The position numbers and the translations under genes are program-made. This document shows, one piece after another, positions 1 through 7,531 of a DNA stretch of 34,214 bases. This DNA is from a virus: IMG/VR virus record IMGVR_UViG_3300006920_000029, positions 1-34,214 of that record. One strand, written 5' to 3'. Position 1 is the stretch's first letter, and each line of letters opens with the position of its first letter. A model generated the notes under the pieces. It was given only the letters and a program-made list of their open reading frames with translations, made no database searches and had not been told where the DNA came from.

Positions 1-123
1 GGAAAAACTATGACAACTGCAACTAACAATAGTTTTTTTGGATATCAATCAGGGCATCTTGCTACTGGTAGTGGAAACGCAGGGTTTGGTGGTTCTGCAC
101 TTTATGTTTTAGCAGGTGGTACA
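1..123. repeat. Terminal direct repeat, left copy
   Basis: These 123 bases are identical to 34092-34214. The tail-fibre reading frame is in the same phase in both copies, so joining them gives one uninterrupted protein. This is what an assembler leaves at the ends of a circular or circularly permuted genome. Unique length is then 34,091 bases. Confidence 0.95.
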
Positions 124-2166
124 AATAATTCTGCTTTTGGTTCACAATCACATCAAAATTTGACAAGTGGTGGAAATAATACTGCGGTAGGACATGCATC
201 AGGCTATGGAGTTACAACTGGTTCTGATAATGTTAATATTGGAAAGTATACTAGTTTTTATAACCAAGCTGGTTCAGATAATATTGCTATTGGCACAAGT
301 TCAATGCAAGGTTCTTCAAATTATAATAGTTCAAGTTGTGTAGCTATTGGCTATCATACTTTAATTAATTTTACTGGACAGGGAACTGGTACTATAGCTG
401 TTGGATTTAAAGCTCTTACTGCTCTTACAAGTGGTCTTTACAATACAGCAGTTGGATATGAAGCTGGTAAAGCCATGACTGCAAATGCCTCAAATACTAT
501 TATGGGATATGGAGCTTTTAAATTAGCTGATGGCAATGAAGATAAAAATGTAGTCATTGGAGCTGGTGCTGGTGACCAAATGAACTCAGACCAAATAGAT
601 AATAATGTTATTATTGGAAAAGAAGCGTGGAGAGGTGGTACAGGTCTTTTATCAGCCTCTGTTGTAATCGGTTCTGAAGCTGGTAAAACTCCCCATGTAA
701 GAAATGTTTATGATTCTGTTTTTATAGGTCACAAAGTAGCGTTTCAAGAATTTGGCGGTGCGTGTAATTACAATATAGGCATTGGTACTTTAGCAATGTC
801 TGCTGGTAATTTAAATGATGCTCATGGAAATGTTGCAGTTGGCTGGAAATCTATGGAAGCATTGACTCAAAGTGATAATAATGTAGCTATCGGAAGAGAA
901 TCTTTAAAATCAATTACTTCAGGAGCTGGTGGAAATGTTGCACTAGGTTATCTTAGTGGTCGTGATGCAACTGGAACTAAAAATGTTTACATCGGATACC
1001 AAGCTGGAATGCAACAGACATCGGGTAGCGGTAGTATTAATATCGGTAATCTCGCTGGTCAGATAGATTCATCAAGCCCTAATATTATAATAGGTGCAGG
1101 AGCATTCGCCTCATCTAATAATTCAAGTTCAGGTAGTAATGTAATTGTTGGATATGAAGCAGGTGGCAGTATTAATAGTGCAAATTCAACTGATAATGTT
1201 ATACTTGGGCGTGGGGCTGGAGGTGGCGGTACTGGAGAATTTACAGAAAATATTGCGATTGGTTCTTATGCTTTGGATTCAACTACAGACCAAGCTAAAA
1301 CAGGAACGATAGCAATAGGACACCAATCTCTTACTAATCTTAATGCGGGTGATAATAACACAGCCATTGGATATAAATCATTAACAGAGCATCAAGACCA
1401 AGATAATAATACTGTTTTAGGTTATAATGTAGCATCTAATACAAATGGTTCACATTGTGCGGATAATACTTTTATTGGAACTAATACAGCTAATGGAAGT
1501 TGGGCTGGAACTGCTAGATATAATACCGCAGTCGGCATGGAAAGTATGTATGGCGATATGGACGGAGCAGAATATAATACTGCTTTAGGTAAATCAGCTT
1601 TAAGAGCTCTTGTTTCAGGAGACAATAATCTTGCTTTAGGAAATAACGCTGGAGAGGCAATAACAACTGGTAGCAATAATGTTTTAGTTGGTTATGATTC
1701 TGAGGCAAGTGCCGTTGGAGCATCTAATCAGATTGTAATTGGGGCATCTACAACTGGATTAGGTGATAATTATGCAGTTATTGGCAATGCAAATATAACT
1801 CGATTATATGTTGCTAGTGATGGGGCTGGTGTCTTATACGCTAACGGCACAATTCAAACTTCTGATGAACGACTAAAAGAAAACATTGAAGATAGTGATT
1901 TAGGCTTAGAGTTTATAAATAAAATAAGACCAGTTAGCTATAACTATATCAATGATAAACAAGACGGAAAAACAAAGTATGGTATTATCGCTCAAGAAGT
2001 ACAAGAAGTATTAAAAGAAAGTAGTAACGAAGATTTTGCTGGTATTAAAGATAGCGATGAGTATTTAGGTGCTGATTACAATCAGTTTGTAGCACCATTA
2101 ATTAAAGCAGTTCAAGAGTTATCTGCTGAAGTAAAACAACTCAAACAACAATTAGAGGACAAGTAA
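1..2166 (+). CDS. Giant tail fibre, C-terminal part (continues from 32265-34214)
   Basis: This is the C-terminal 721 codons of a tail fibre whose N-terminal half lies at the other end of the window; joined, the protein is about 1330 residues. The part seen here has dozens of degenerate repeats of the N-T-A-[VI]-G-Y-x-[AS] type, like the beta-roll head repeats of YadA-type adhesins. Then comes a C-terminal Peptidase S74 (endosialidase-type intramolecular chaperone) domain from about base 1855. Its SDERLKENI motif has the Ser and the Lys five residues on that form the self-cleaving dyad in this family, followed by KYGIIAQEVQEVL. Known S74 domains trimerise the fibre and then cut themselves off. 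The last 20 residues look like a coiled coil. The ATG at 10 is internal, not the true start. Role: host-receptor binding, inferred. Confidence 0.93.
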   Translation, partial: GKTMTTATNNSFFGYQSGHLATGSGNAGFGGSALYVLAGGTNNSAFGSQSHQNLTSGGNNTAVGHASGYGVTTGSDNVNIGKYTSFYNQAGSDNIAIGTSSMQGSSNYNSSSCVAIGYHTLINFTGQGTGTIAVGFKALTALTSGLYNTAVGYEAGKAMTANASNTIMGYGAFKLADGNEDKNVVIGAGAGDQMNSDQIDNNVIIGKEAWRGGTGLLSASVVIGSEAGKTPHVRNVYDSVFIGHKVAFQEFGGACNYNIGIGTLAMSAGNLNDAHGNVAVGWKSMEALTQSDNNVAIGRESLKSITSGAGGNVALGYLSGRDATGTKNVYIGYQAGMQQTSGSGSINIGNLAGQIDSSSPNIIIGAGAFASSNNSSSGSNVIVGYEAGGSINSANSTDNVILGRGAGGGGTGEFTENIAIGSYALDSTTDQAKTGTIAIGHQSLTNLNAGDNNTAIGYKSLTEHQDQDNNTVLGYNVASNTNGSHCADNTFIGTNTANGSWAGTARYNTAVGMESMYGDMDGAEYNTALGKSALRALVSGDNNLALGNNAGEAITTGSNNVLVGYDSEASAVGASNQIVIGASTTGLGDNYAVIGNANITRLYVASDGAGVLYANGTIQTSDERLKENIEDSDLGLEFINKIRPVSYNYINDKQDGKTKYGIIAQEVQEVLKESSNEDFAGIKDSDEYLGADYNQFVAPLIKAVQELSAEVKQLKQQLEDK

Positions 2167-2490
2167 ATGAAAAACTATAAAGCAATGAAGTCTGCTAAAA
2201 GTTGGTCTGTAAAAAAGACTAAAGTTGTGGATTCTAAAGCAGTTTCTGAAGTCAAAGATGACGATGGAAATGTTGTTAGACAAGCACAAGCAGAACAATC
2301 ACATGATGAATTACAACTAGTTAGAAAGCAATGGGATGCTAGTAGTGGTAAAGCACTAGATGACTCAGTTCAATCTTATAGCTTAGAACAAGTTGCTATT
2401 GAAATCCAACGCTGTAAAGATAGGGCATCTGAAGCTCAGTCTGAACAAGCTGATTGGGAAGAACTAGAAAAAGATTTAAAAGCACTTTAA
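2167..2490 (+). CDS. Hypothetical protein downstream of tail fibre
   Basis: A 107-residue charged protein starting at the first base after the tail-fibre stop, so it is probably translationally coupled to it. The N-terminus is basic (KNYKAMKSAKSW) and the rest is Gln/Glu/Asp-rich and predicted helical. No cysteines, membrane segment or signal peptide are visible. Its place right after the fibre gene makes a fibre-assembly or virion-accessory role possible, but no family-defining motif is recognised. Confidence 0.8.
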   Translation: MKNYKAMKSAKSWSVKKTKVVDSKAVSEVKDDDGNVVRQAQAEQSHDELQLVRKQWDASSGKALDDSVQSYSLEQVAIEIQRCKDRASEAQSEQADWEELEKDLKAL

Positions 2491-2514
2491 TCAATAACCA
2501 AATAGGAACATACA

Positions 2515-2739
2515 ATGGCTAAAAAAGAAAAAAACGAGCCTCAAAAGTTGAACCTATTCGACAAAGAATATTTGTTGGATGACTTAACGGATGAGCAAAA
2601 AGCAATGGTAAATCATATCGCAGATTTAGAGAATAAAATATCTGGAACTGCTTTTAACCTAGACCAACTTAATGTTGGAAAGGAAGCATTTATCAATCGT
2701 CTTAAAGAGTCTTTAGAAGGGGAGTCTGAAGAAGAATAA
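2515..2739 (+). CDS. Small acidic protein, DUF6447-like
   Basis: A 74-residue acidic protein preceded by AGGAA at a suitable distance. The pattern KLNLFDKEYLLDDLTDEQKA followed by a helix with an N-x-LxxLNxGKEAFINRL-type segment resembles small phage proteins grouped as DUF6447. This is recalled from family appearance and was not checked. The C-terminus is very acidic (GESEEE). It overlaps the next start as TAATG, so the two are coupled. Function unknown. Confidence 0.75.
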   Translation: MAKKEKNEPQKLNLFDKEYLLDDLTDEQKAMVNHIADLENKISGTAFNLDQLNVGKEAFINRLKESLEGESEEE

Positions 2740-3023
2740 TGCTTGTTCGAAGGTCATCAAAAGGAAAGAAAATCTACATCTTTAAACCAAGAACTAAAGA
2801 GAATGTCTCTTATAAGTTTAGCGAAGATGAGGTGGTTTCTTTTGATGCTCAGAATAAGTCTTATATTGTGACAAGTGATGGGGCGGTAGTGAAGAGAACT
2901 GATTCTTGGATTACCGCTCAATCCAGTTATGATGCAGAATGTAAAAAGCATTACGATGATACTACTGGTAAAATTAAAGTTGGAATACACACATTAATTG
3001 ATGGGATAGCTACAAAATTATAA
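2739..3023 (+). CDS. Hypothetical protein
   Basis: A 94-residue soluble protein whose ATG overlaps the previous stop (TAATG) and whose stop overlaps the next ATG in the same way. The N-terminus is basic and the middle looks like a small beta fold (YKFSEDEVVSFDAQNKSYIV). No family is recognised. It sits between the tail-fibre accessory genes and the lysis block. Confidence 0.75.
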   Translation: MLVRRSSKGKKIYIFKPRTKENVSYKFSEDEVVSFDAQNKSYIVTSDGAVVKRTDSWITAQSSYDAECKKHYDDTTGKIKVGIHTLIDGIATKL

Positions 3024-3139
3024 TGGATAAAGATTATACAGATTTAATGAAAATAATAATTTTCGTAGGGTTGTTTTTTTTGCTCTTTATGTTTATGGCT
3101 TGTGATAGTGGTTGGAGTGTAGCTGGTTATGAGGTATGA
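3023..3139 (+). CDS. Candidate small lipoprotein (o-spanin-like)
   Basis: A 38-residue protein coupled on both sides (TAATG upstream, ATGA downstream). It has a short charged N-terminus, a hydrophobic stretch from about residue 11 to 26, and a single Cys27 in a MAC context that resembles a loose lipobox. If processed, it would leave a 12-residue lipidated peptide. The next gene is a membrane-anchored coiled-coil protein and the endolysin is 1.3 kb downstream, which fits an outer-membrane spanin of Rz1 type. The lipobox has Phe instead of Leu at -3 and the mature part is very short, so this remains a candidate. Confidence 0.6.
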   Translation: MDKDYTDLMKIIIFVGLFFLLFMFMACDSGWSVAGYEV

Positions 3140-3462
3140 GTGATGGCAAACCTAAGACAGCAAGGTCGTATCGTGGAGCTATGGTCGATGACAACGCTAT
3201 TATATCTATTAATATTAAGTGGCTTATTCAAGCAGTTGTGGTTATCGCTGGACTTGTTTATTCGTACTTACAAATTGAGAACAGAATTGGAGAACTTGAG
3301 CGAAGAGTTGAACTTGCTGATACCGAAATTGAAGAGCTTGTCAATAAGCATATAGAAAACGAAGAAGCAAAAATAGCAAAAATGGAAAAAGAAATAGAAT
3401 GGTATTCAAAGGAATTAAACTTAAATCCTTTATCATGGGGAAAGAAAAAAAGAAAAAAATAG
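3136..3462 (+). CDS. Membrane-anchored coiled-coil protein (i-spanin-like candidate)
   Basis: A 108-residue protein with one transmembrane segment at about residues 27-46, a long charged coiled coil (about 47-95), and a basic tail ending in KKKRKK. This layout matches inner-membrane spanins such as Rz, whose coiled coil spans the periplasm and meets a lipoprotein partner. The gene just upstream encodes such a small lipoprotein candidate. The soluble N-terminal stretch of about 26 residues is longer than in lambda Rz, and a tail or membrane accessory role is also possible. The start overlaps the previous stop as ATGA. Confidence 0.72.
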   Translation: MSDGKPKTARSYRGAMVDDNAIISINIKWLIQAVVVIAGLVYSYLQIENRIGELERRVELADTEIEELVNKHIENEEAKIAKMEKEIEWYSKELNLNPLSWGKKKRKK

Positions 3463-3557
3463 CACCTAATAATTGGTGGGTAGAAGATACATGGGTAGAA
3501 TTAGATGACATTGAGCATAGTTATTTTATTAACAGAGAGTTGCGAAGAGTTAAGTGA
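3435..3557 (+). CDS. Small hypothetical protein
   Basis: A 40-residue reading frame starting inside the end of the previous gene (28-base overlap). It has a basic start (MGKEKKKK) and a Trp-rich, acidic middle (NNWWVEDTWVELDD). The tight packing, and a stop that overlaps the next candidate start, support it. No family is recognised. Confidence 0.5.
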   Translation: MGKEKKKKIAPNNWWVEDTWVELDDIEHSYFINRELRRVK

Positions 3558-3673
3558 AATTAATCGATTTTATTTGTATGATATGTAGTAAAAAATGTTT
3601 AAAACGCTTTAATGGCTTATGTAAAAAATGCCAAAAAGAAGAAGTAACAGGATATAAAGGTAAAGAAGAATGA
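3554..3673 (+). CDS. Small zinc-knuckle-like protein
   Basis: A 39-residue frame starting at GTG, overlapping the previous stop (GTGA) and ending over the next ATG (ATGA). Five of six cysteines sit in CMIC, KKC and CKKC groups, as expected for a tiny treble-clef or zinc-ribbon fold. An internal ATG at 3578 is an alternative start but would remove the first cysteine. Cys spacing and coupling are the evidence; function is unknown. Confidence 0.5.
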   Translation: MKLIDFICMICSKKCLKRFNGLCKKCQKEEVTGYKGKEE

Positions 3674-3963
3674 CTGAATTAGCGGAATTATATTTACAAT
3701 TAGGGAGCGCAGGTTTTATTGCGTTGCTGTTTGGATTTATGATATATAATCTTATACAAGAAAACAAAGACCAAAGTGAAGATTTAGAAGAAATAAAACA
3801 AAGTATTCATAAGATGGAGAATGTTTTAGACCAATCAATGCAAGTAAATATTAAATTAATTGATAGGTTAAATAAATCAGATGAAAAGAGAGAAGAATTT
3901 TGGAGACAACTATCCGATGACCTAGCTTATTTAAAAGGTCGAATTAATGGAAATACTAAGTGA
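3670..3963 (+). CDS. Candidate holin, one membrane segment plus coiled coil
   Basis: A 97-residue protein with one strong transmembrane segment near the N-terminus (about residues 12-29) and a long amphipathic coiled-coil tail. The layout is like BhlA/UviB-type phage holins and like other small lysis-block membrane proteins. It overlaps both neighbours (ATGA and GTGA), so it is part of a coupled string of membrane proteins ending at the endolysin. The assignment rests on topology and position only. Confidence 0.6.
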   Translation: MTELAELYLQLGSAGFIALLFGFMIYNLIQENKDQSEDLEEIKQSIHKMENVLDQSMQVNIKLIDRLNKSDEKREEFWRQLSDDLAYLKGRINGNTK

Positions 3964-4175
3964 AGTTAAATACAAATATATCAGTTGAAAATATTATAAC
4001 GATAATCGCTCTTATATGCTCCGTTACACTTGCTTTTGGGTTTATGCAATACGATATAGACCTTATTGAAGAAAAACTAGATTTAAAGGCAGATAGAGAA
4101 CTAATTGATTATAAGTTAGATATAATAATTCAAGACATTGCAGAAATTAAACAAACACTAAAGGAGAGAAAATAA
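3960..4175 (+). CDS. Small membrane protein, lysis block
   Basis: A 71-residue protein starting at GTG that overlaps the previous stop. One transmembrane helix (about residues 12-29) is followed by a helical charged tail with IEEKLDLKADRELIDYKLD-type heptads. It could be a second holin, an antiholin or a membrane adaptor. No family motif is recognised. Confidence 0.6.
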   Translation: MKLNTNISVENIITIIALICSVTLAFGFMQYDIDLIEEKLDLKADRELIDYKLDIIIQDIAEIKQTLKERK

Positions 4176-4176
4176 T

Positions 4177-4410
4177 ATGGACTGGTTAAATTGGGAAAAT
4201 GCTGCGTACTTAATCGCAATAATTTTAGGTGGACTAGCAACAATGGTTGCAACTAAATGGAGAATGCTTTTGAAGTCTTTGCAAGATGTAGCAGAGACAT
4301 ATAGAGAAGCAAAAGCTGATGGGAAAGTCACAAAAGAAGAAGAGCAAAAAATCGCAAAAGAATGTATGGATGTATTATCTGAGGCGATTAAAATGGTCTG
4401 GAGAAAATAA
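4177..4410 (+). CDS. Candidate holin directly upstream of endolysin
   Basis: A 77-residue protein with one hydrophobic segment at about residues 8-25 (NAAYLIAIILGGLATMVA), then an amphipathic charged helix. It is preceded by AAAGGAGAG and is followed after one base by the endolysin start, the classic holin-endolysin order. Of the three small membrane proteins here it is the best positional match for the holin. There is no biochemical signature to separate holin from antiholin. Confidence 0.65.
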   Translation: MDWLNWENAAYLIAIILGGLATMVATKWRMLLKSLQDVAETYREAKADGKVTKEEEQKIAKECMDVLSEAIKMVWRK

Positions 4411-4411
4411 T

Positions 4412-4846
4412 ATGCCGAAACTCGGTCGAAGAAGTATGAAAAGACTTGAGGGAGTAGACCCTAGACTTGTAGCGGTATTGCAAAAAGTTGTCAAATATTA
4501 TGACATTACAATTATTGAAGGGTTGCGTTCTCAAGAAAGACAAAATGAATTGTTGGCGCAAGGAAAATCTAAGACCAAGTTCGGCAAACATTGTAAGGGT
4601 TTAGCAGTTGATATTGCGCCATATAACTACAAAACTCGCAAAATAGATTGGGATAATAGAGATGACTGGCATTATCTAGGTGGATTTGTTCTAGGTATAT
4701 CGGCAATGATGGGCGTTAATGTTCGTTGGGGTGGAGACTGGTCATCTCCTAGTCTTGATAAAAGTGTAATGATGGGAAAAGAAGTTAGGACAACATCTGA
4801 TAACGGATTTGATGACCTTTTGCACTTTGAATTGATAGAGGAGTAA
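4412..4846 (+). CDS. Endolysin, M15-type L-alanyl-D-glutamate peptidase
   Basis: A 144-residue zinc peptidase of the M15/VanY group, the type used as endolysin by T5 and several Listeria phages, cutting the stem peptide of peptidoglycan. Visible are the substrate-pocket segment EGLRSQERQNELLAQGKS, the zinc motif KHCKGLAVD (His60 and Asp67 as ligands in the SxHxxGxAxD pattern) and the C-terminal LLHFEL with His138 as third ligand. WGGDW is also typical of the phage branch. The ATG at 4412 is chosen because it follows the upstream stop directly and gives the usual domain length; an in-frame ATG at 4319 would overlap the holin gene. There is no signal peptide, so export needs a holin. Confidence 0.92.
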   Translation: MPKLGRRSMKRLEGVDPRLVAVLQKVVKYYDITIIEGLRSQERQNELLAQGKSKTKFGKHCKGLAVDIAPYNYKTRKIDWDNRDDWHYLGGFVLGISAMMGVNVRWGGDWSSPSLDKSVMMGKEVRTTSDNGFDDLLHFELIEE

Positions 4847-4852
4847 ATAATT
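4838..4852 (+). promoter_or_regulatory. Ribosome site leading to an ATT start codon
   Basis: GAGGAGTAAATAATT here is the same as the leaders of the genes at 8638 and 15950 (GAGGAGTAAATAATG), except that the final G is T. The reading frame that follows from the ATT is clearly protein coding and has no ATG, GTG or TTG for 60 codons. ATT at 4850-4852 is therefore the likely initiation codon. Confidence 0.7.
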
Positions 4853-5932
4853 AGTAAGAAAAAACAACCTAATGGGGTTACTAAGTTACCAACAAAAGAC
4901 CCTGATGGAAATCTAGTAGCTTGTCCAAATTGTGAAAGCCAAGAAGGCTTAAGAAAAGATGGTTTTCAATATTGGAAAAATAATAGAAAAAGGCAAAGAT
5001 ATTATTGTAATGATTGTGGAAAGAAAACATTGAATCCTAAAATAGTTGAATATAATGATTTTAGTGTCCAAGATTTACCAGTTGAGGAAATGAACATTGA
5101 TGATATTATTGAATATCGTAAAAAAAGATATGTTCAAAAGTACGATGCATATAAACAAAGACAACTAATTGATATTAAAATTAATAAGACTGGGATAATT
5201 GGAATATGTCATTTTGGAGACCCTCATGTTGATGATGATGGAACTAATCTTGCGGAAATTTATTCTTTGTGCGATTTAATTAGAGAAACAGATGGGTTGT
5301 TTGCGGGTAATTTAGGTGATGTGCAAAATAATTGGGTTGGCAGATTAACTTATCTACATGGACAACAATCAACAACTGCAAAAGAATCTTGGTTAGTATC
5401 GGAGCATTTCTTAAATAGTGTAGATTGGCTATATTTGATAGCGGGAAATCATGATGTGTGGAGTGGGGATGGAGACCCTTTGGAGTTTATTATGCGTGAT
5501 AAAAAGGCATTATATAAGCAACATGGCGCAAGAATGAATCTTAGATTCCCTAATGGCAAGTGCGTTAGGGTAAATGCTAGGCATCAATTTAAAGGTAATT
5601 CTATGTGGAATACTGCTCATGCAATTAGTAGAGCGGTTCAAACTGGATGGAGAGACCATATATTAACTGCGGGTCACACTCATGTAAGTGGTTATCAAGT
5701 TTTAAAAGACCCAGCATCTGGTCTAATTAGTCACGCAATTCAAGTAGCCTCATTTAAAAATATGGATGAATACGCTAATAAACTTGGCTTAGATGATAAG
5801 AATATATTTAATGCGCCAGTTACAATCATTGACCCTAAGTATGACGATAATGACAATAGATTGATTACGATGTTTTTTAATCCTTACGAAGCTGCAGATT
5901 ATTTAAAATTTAAAAGGAAAAGAAAATCATGA
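4850..5932 (+). CDS. Zinc-ribbon calcineurin-like metallophosphoesterase (ATT start)
   Basis: A 360-residue fusion. Residues 25-56 form a transposase-type zinc ribbon (CPNC at 25-28, CNDC at 53-56). From about residue 118 a calcineurin-like phosphoesterase follows, with all metal motifs: GDPH (123-126), GD near 156, GNHD (199-202), a lone His in ARHQF, and GHTH (275-278). Such enzymes hydrolyse phosphomono- or diesters with two metal ions; the substrate here is unknown, and the ribbon suggests nucleic-acid binding. The start is ATT at 4850 by comparison with two identical leaders. A TTG at 5030 would give a 300-residue protein but would lose the zinc ribbon. The frame is the same as the endolysin's, so stop-codon readthrough is a less likely alternative. 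Confidence 0.85.
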   Translation: MSKKKQPNGVTKLPTKDPDGNLVACPNCESQEGLRKDGFQYWKNNRKRQRYYCNDCGKKTLNPKIVEYNDFSVQDLPVEEMNIDDIIEYRKKRYVQKYDAYKQRQLIDIKINKTGIIGICHFGDPHVDDDGTNLAEIYSLCDLIRETDGLFAGNLGDVQNNWVGRLTYLHGQQSTTAKESWLVSEHFLNSVDWLYLIAGNHDVWSGDGDPLEFIMRDKKALYKQHGARMNLRFPNGKCVRVNARHQFKGNSMWNTAHAISRAVQTGWRDHILTAGHTHVSGYQVLKDPASGLISHAIQVASFKNMDEYANKLGLDDKNIFNAPVTIIDPKYDDNDNRLITMFFNPYEAADYLKFKRKRKS

Positions 5933-6918
5933 GTACATACGAATCTACTTATTGCAATATTACTACAGACCTATTATTTGTAGAGCCAAATATAGGTCAA
6001 TACGATGGCAAAAGAGTTTTAGCTAGTAATTGGGTAGCTAGTGGCACAACTCATCTATTTTACTTATATAATAGTGGCGATGTAAGCGGTCAATTATATT
6101 TAGATGGGCAAGAAATGACTGCGGTAACAGATACGCCTAATGCTAATGACGAATATAAATACACCGCATCAACTGATTTATTGGAGCTATATCAAAGCGG
6201 TGGAAGTGCTAACACTTTAAACTCTAGCATGGTTGAAAGTTCTAGCGATTGGGCAACATTAAAAACCGATGCGGTAAAAAGAGCGAGTGATTTTATTCGT
6301 GGATATTTACCTTTCCCGATTTATCCAAATAAAGGAATCGGAACACAAGATGTATCTGCCTCGGATTTTCCAGAAATTATTGTAAGAAGTTGTGCAATCT
6401 TAACTTGTGAATCATTGATTAGACCTTACGATGTAGAAAAAGCAGACCAAATATTAAGCCAAGTAATAAATGAACAAGGAACTGGCTATCTTGATATGCT
6501 TAGAACTGGGCAAGTGCATATCTATTCTAGTGAAAGCGAATATAAGAAGCGTGGAATATTAAGGACTATAAGTCAAAACGCTAATTCAACTGGTGGAATC
6601 GTAGATATAAAAGGCACTCCATCTTATTCTTGGGATAAAATAAAAATTATAATAAGCAATGGTGGAACAATAACAGAGGGCGTTGCTAATAGTAGTGTAA
6701 AGTTTAATTCTTTTATAGGGAATGAAAACGGATTGAAATTAGAACAAATGGCTAGTGATGAAGTGATAGATTGTTACTGGCAATTAGTTGGGCATAATAT
6801 GTATTGCAGATTTTCCGCAGGTTTATACACAACTTCAGATGAGTTTGAGCTAGAAATTAGTGGCACAACAGACCAAATGTTCACACCTATTAAAAGAGTA
6901 CAAATGACTAGACGATAA
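5929..6918 (+). CDS. Virion protein with head-tail adaptor-like segment
   Basis: A 329-residue protein that overlaps both neighbours (ATGA, TAATG). The segment at about residues 107-185 (KTDAVKRASDFIRGYLPFP, then DFPEIIVRSCAILTCESL) is helical and looks like DUF1320/gp6-type head-tail connector proteins. Around it are beta-rich parts, including a C-terminal domain with ISNGGTITEGV. Position before a tail-terminator-like protein and the tail tube supports a connector role. The extra N- and C-terminal beta domains are unusual for a simple adaptor and may decorate the neck. Confidence 0.6.
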   Translation: MSTYESTYCNITTDLLFVEPNIGQYDGKRVLASNWVASGTTHLFYLYNSGDVSGQLYLDGQEMTAVTDTPNANDEYKYTASTDLLELYQSGGSANTLNSSMVESSSDWATLKTDAVKRASDFIRGYLPFPIYPNKGIGTQDVSASDFPEIIVRSCAILTCESLIRPYDVEKADQILSQVINEQGTGYLDMLRTGQVHIYSSESEYKKRGILRTISQNANSTGGIVDIKGTPSYSWDKIKIIISNGGTITEGVANSSVKFNSFIGNENGLKLEQMASDEVIDCYWQLVGHNMYCRFSAGLYTTSDEFELEISGTTDQMFTPIKRVQMTRR

Positions 6919-7340
6919 TGCCGATAGATTTTACAAACATATTATTTACTAAAGTTATTGAACCATTGACAAGTTTAATTAATGCAGAATTTAGTATCGG
7001 AGTACATTATGATGAGCATCGTGGAAATTCTAGCTTTTTAATTACGCCTCAATCTGATTCTTTAGTAACTCAATTATCTTATGGAACTCAAAGAGAATAT
7101 GAGATTGAAATAAATTATCAAGTAAAATTTGGTGGTAATTACAATAAGAATAGCATAAAGCAAGTAAGTGGAATAATGGAAAGATTAAAAAGGTTGGTAA
7201 GTAATAATCCAACATCAAGTAATGGTGCAGAATTTTTTGATGCTAATATTTCTAGCATTGAATACGAACAAGATGAAGATGATAAATCTTTATTAAGAGG
7301 AATCGCAATATTTAATTGTCAAAATATAGAGGCATTATAA
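6918..7340 (+). CDS. Tail terminator / tail completion candidate
   Basis: A 140-residue alpha-beta protein whose start overlaps the previous stop (TAATG). It has strands such as YEIEINYQVKFGG and a helix at ISGIMERLKRLV-like positions, the pattern of small tail-completion proteins that cap the tail tube. Its place between the connector-like gene and the tail tube is where siphoviruses carry the terminator. Call made on position and size. Confidence 0.5.
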   Translation: MPIDFTNILFTKVIEPLTSLINAEFSIGVHYDEHRGNSSFLITPQSDSLVTQLSYGTQREYEIEINYQVKFGGNYNKNSIKQVSGIMERLKRLVSNNPTSSNGAEFFDANISSIEYEQDEDDKSLLRGIAIFNCQNIEAL

Positions 7341-7531
7341 TGAAAGTAAAAGCAAAGCTAAATAAATTTCACAGAGTAAATCCTAATGGAGTTGCTTGTG
7401 ATAAATCCTCACTTAAAAAACTTCGGAATGGTGAGGTCATAGAACTATCCGAAGATGTAGCCAATGAACTTCTAAATATGGGGTTTGTTGAGTCAATAAA
7501 ACCAAATAAAAAGAAAAAGGAGAGTAAGTAA
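7340..7531 (+). CDS. Small hypothetical tail-region protein
   Basis: A 63-residue basic protein. The ATG at 7340 overlaps the previous stop as TAATG and is preferred to an in-frame TTG at 7316. The core (GEVIELSEDVANELLNMGFV) resembles the small beta-helix proteins found near connectors in many phages, and it has a Lys-rich C-terminus. It overlaps the tail-tube start at its own stop. Function unknown. Confidence 0.65.
   Translation: MKVKAKLNKFHRVNPNGVACDKSSLKKLRNGEVIELSEDVANELLNMGFVESIKPNKKKKESK

Noticed and set aside
1422-1723. Two minus-strand open frames inside the tail fibre
   Set aside because: They lie antisense to the repeat region, have repetitive low-complexity translations, no ribosome sites, and exist only because the fibre repeats are biased in codon use.
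3140-3355. A second + strand frame inside the coiled-coil membrane protein gene
   Set aside because: It is out of phase with a better supported coupled gene and has no ribosome site of its own.
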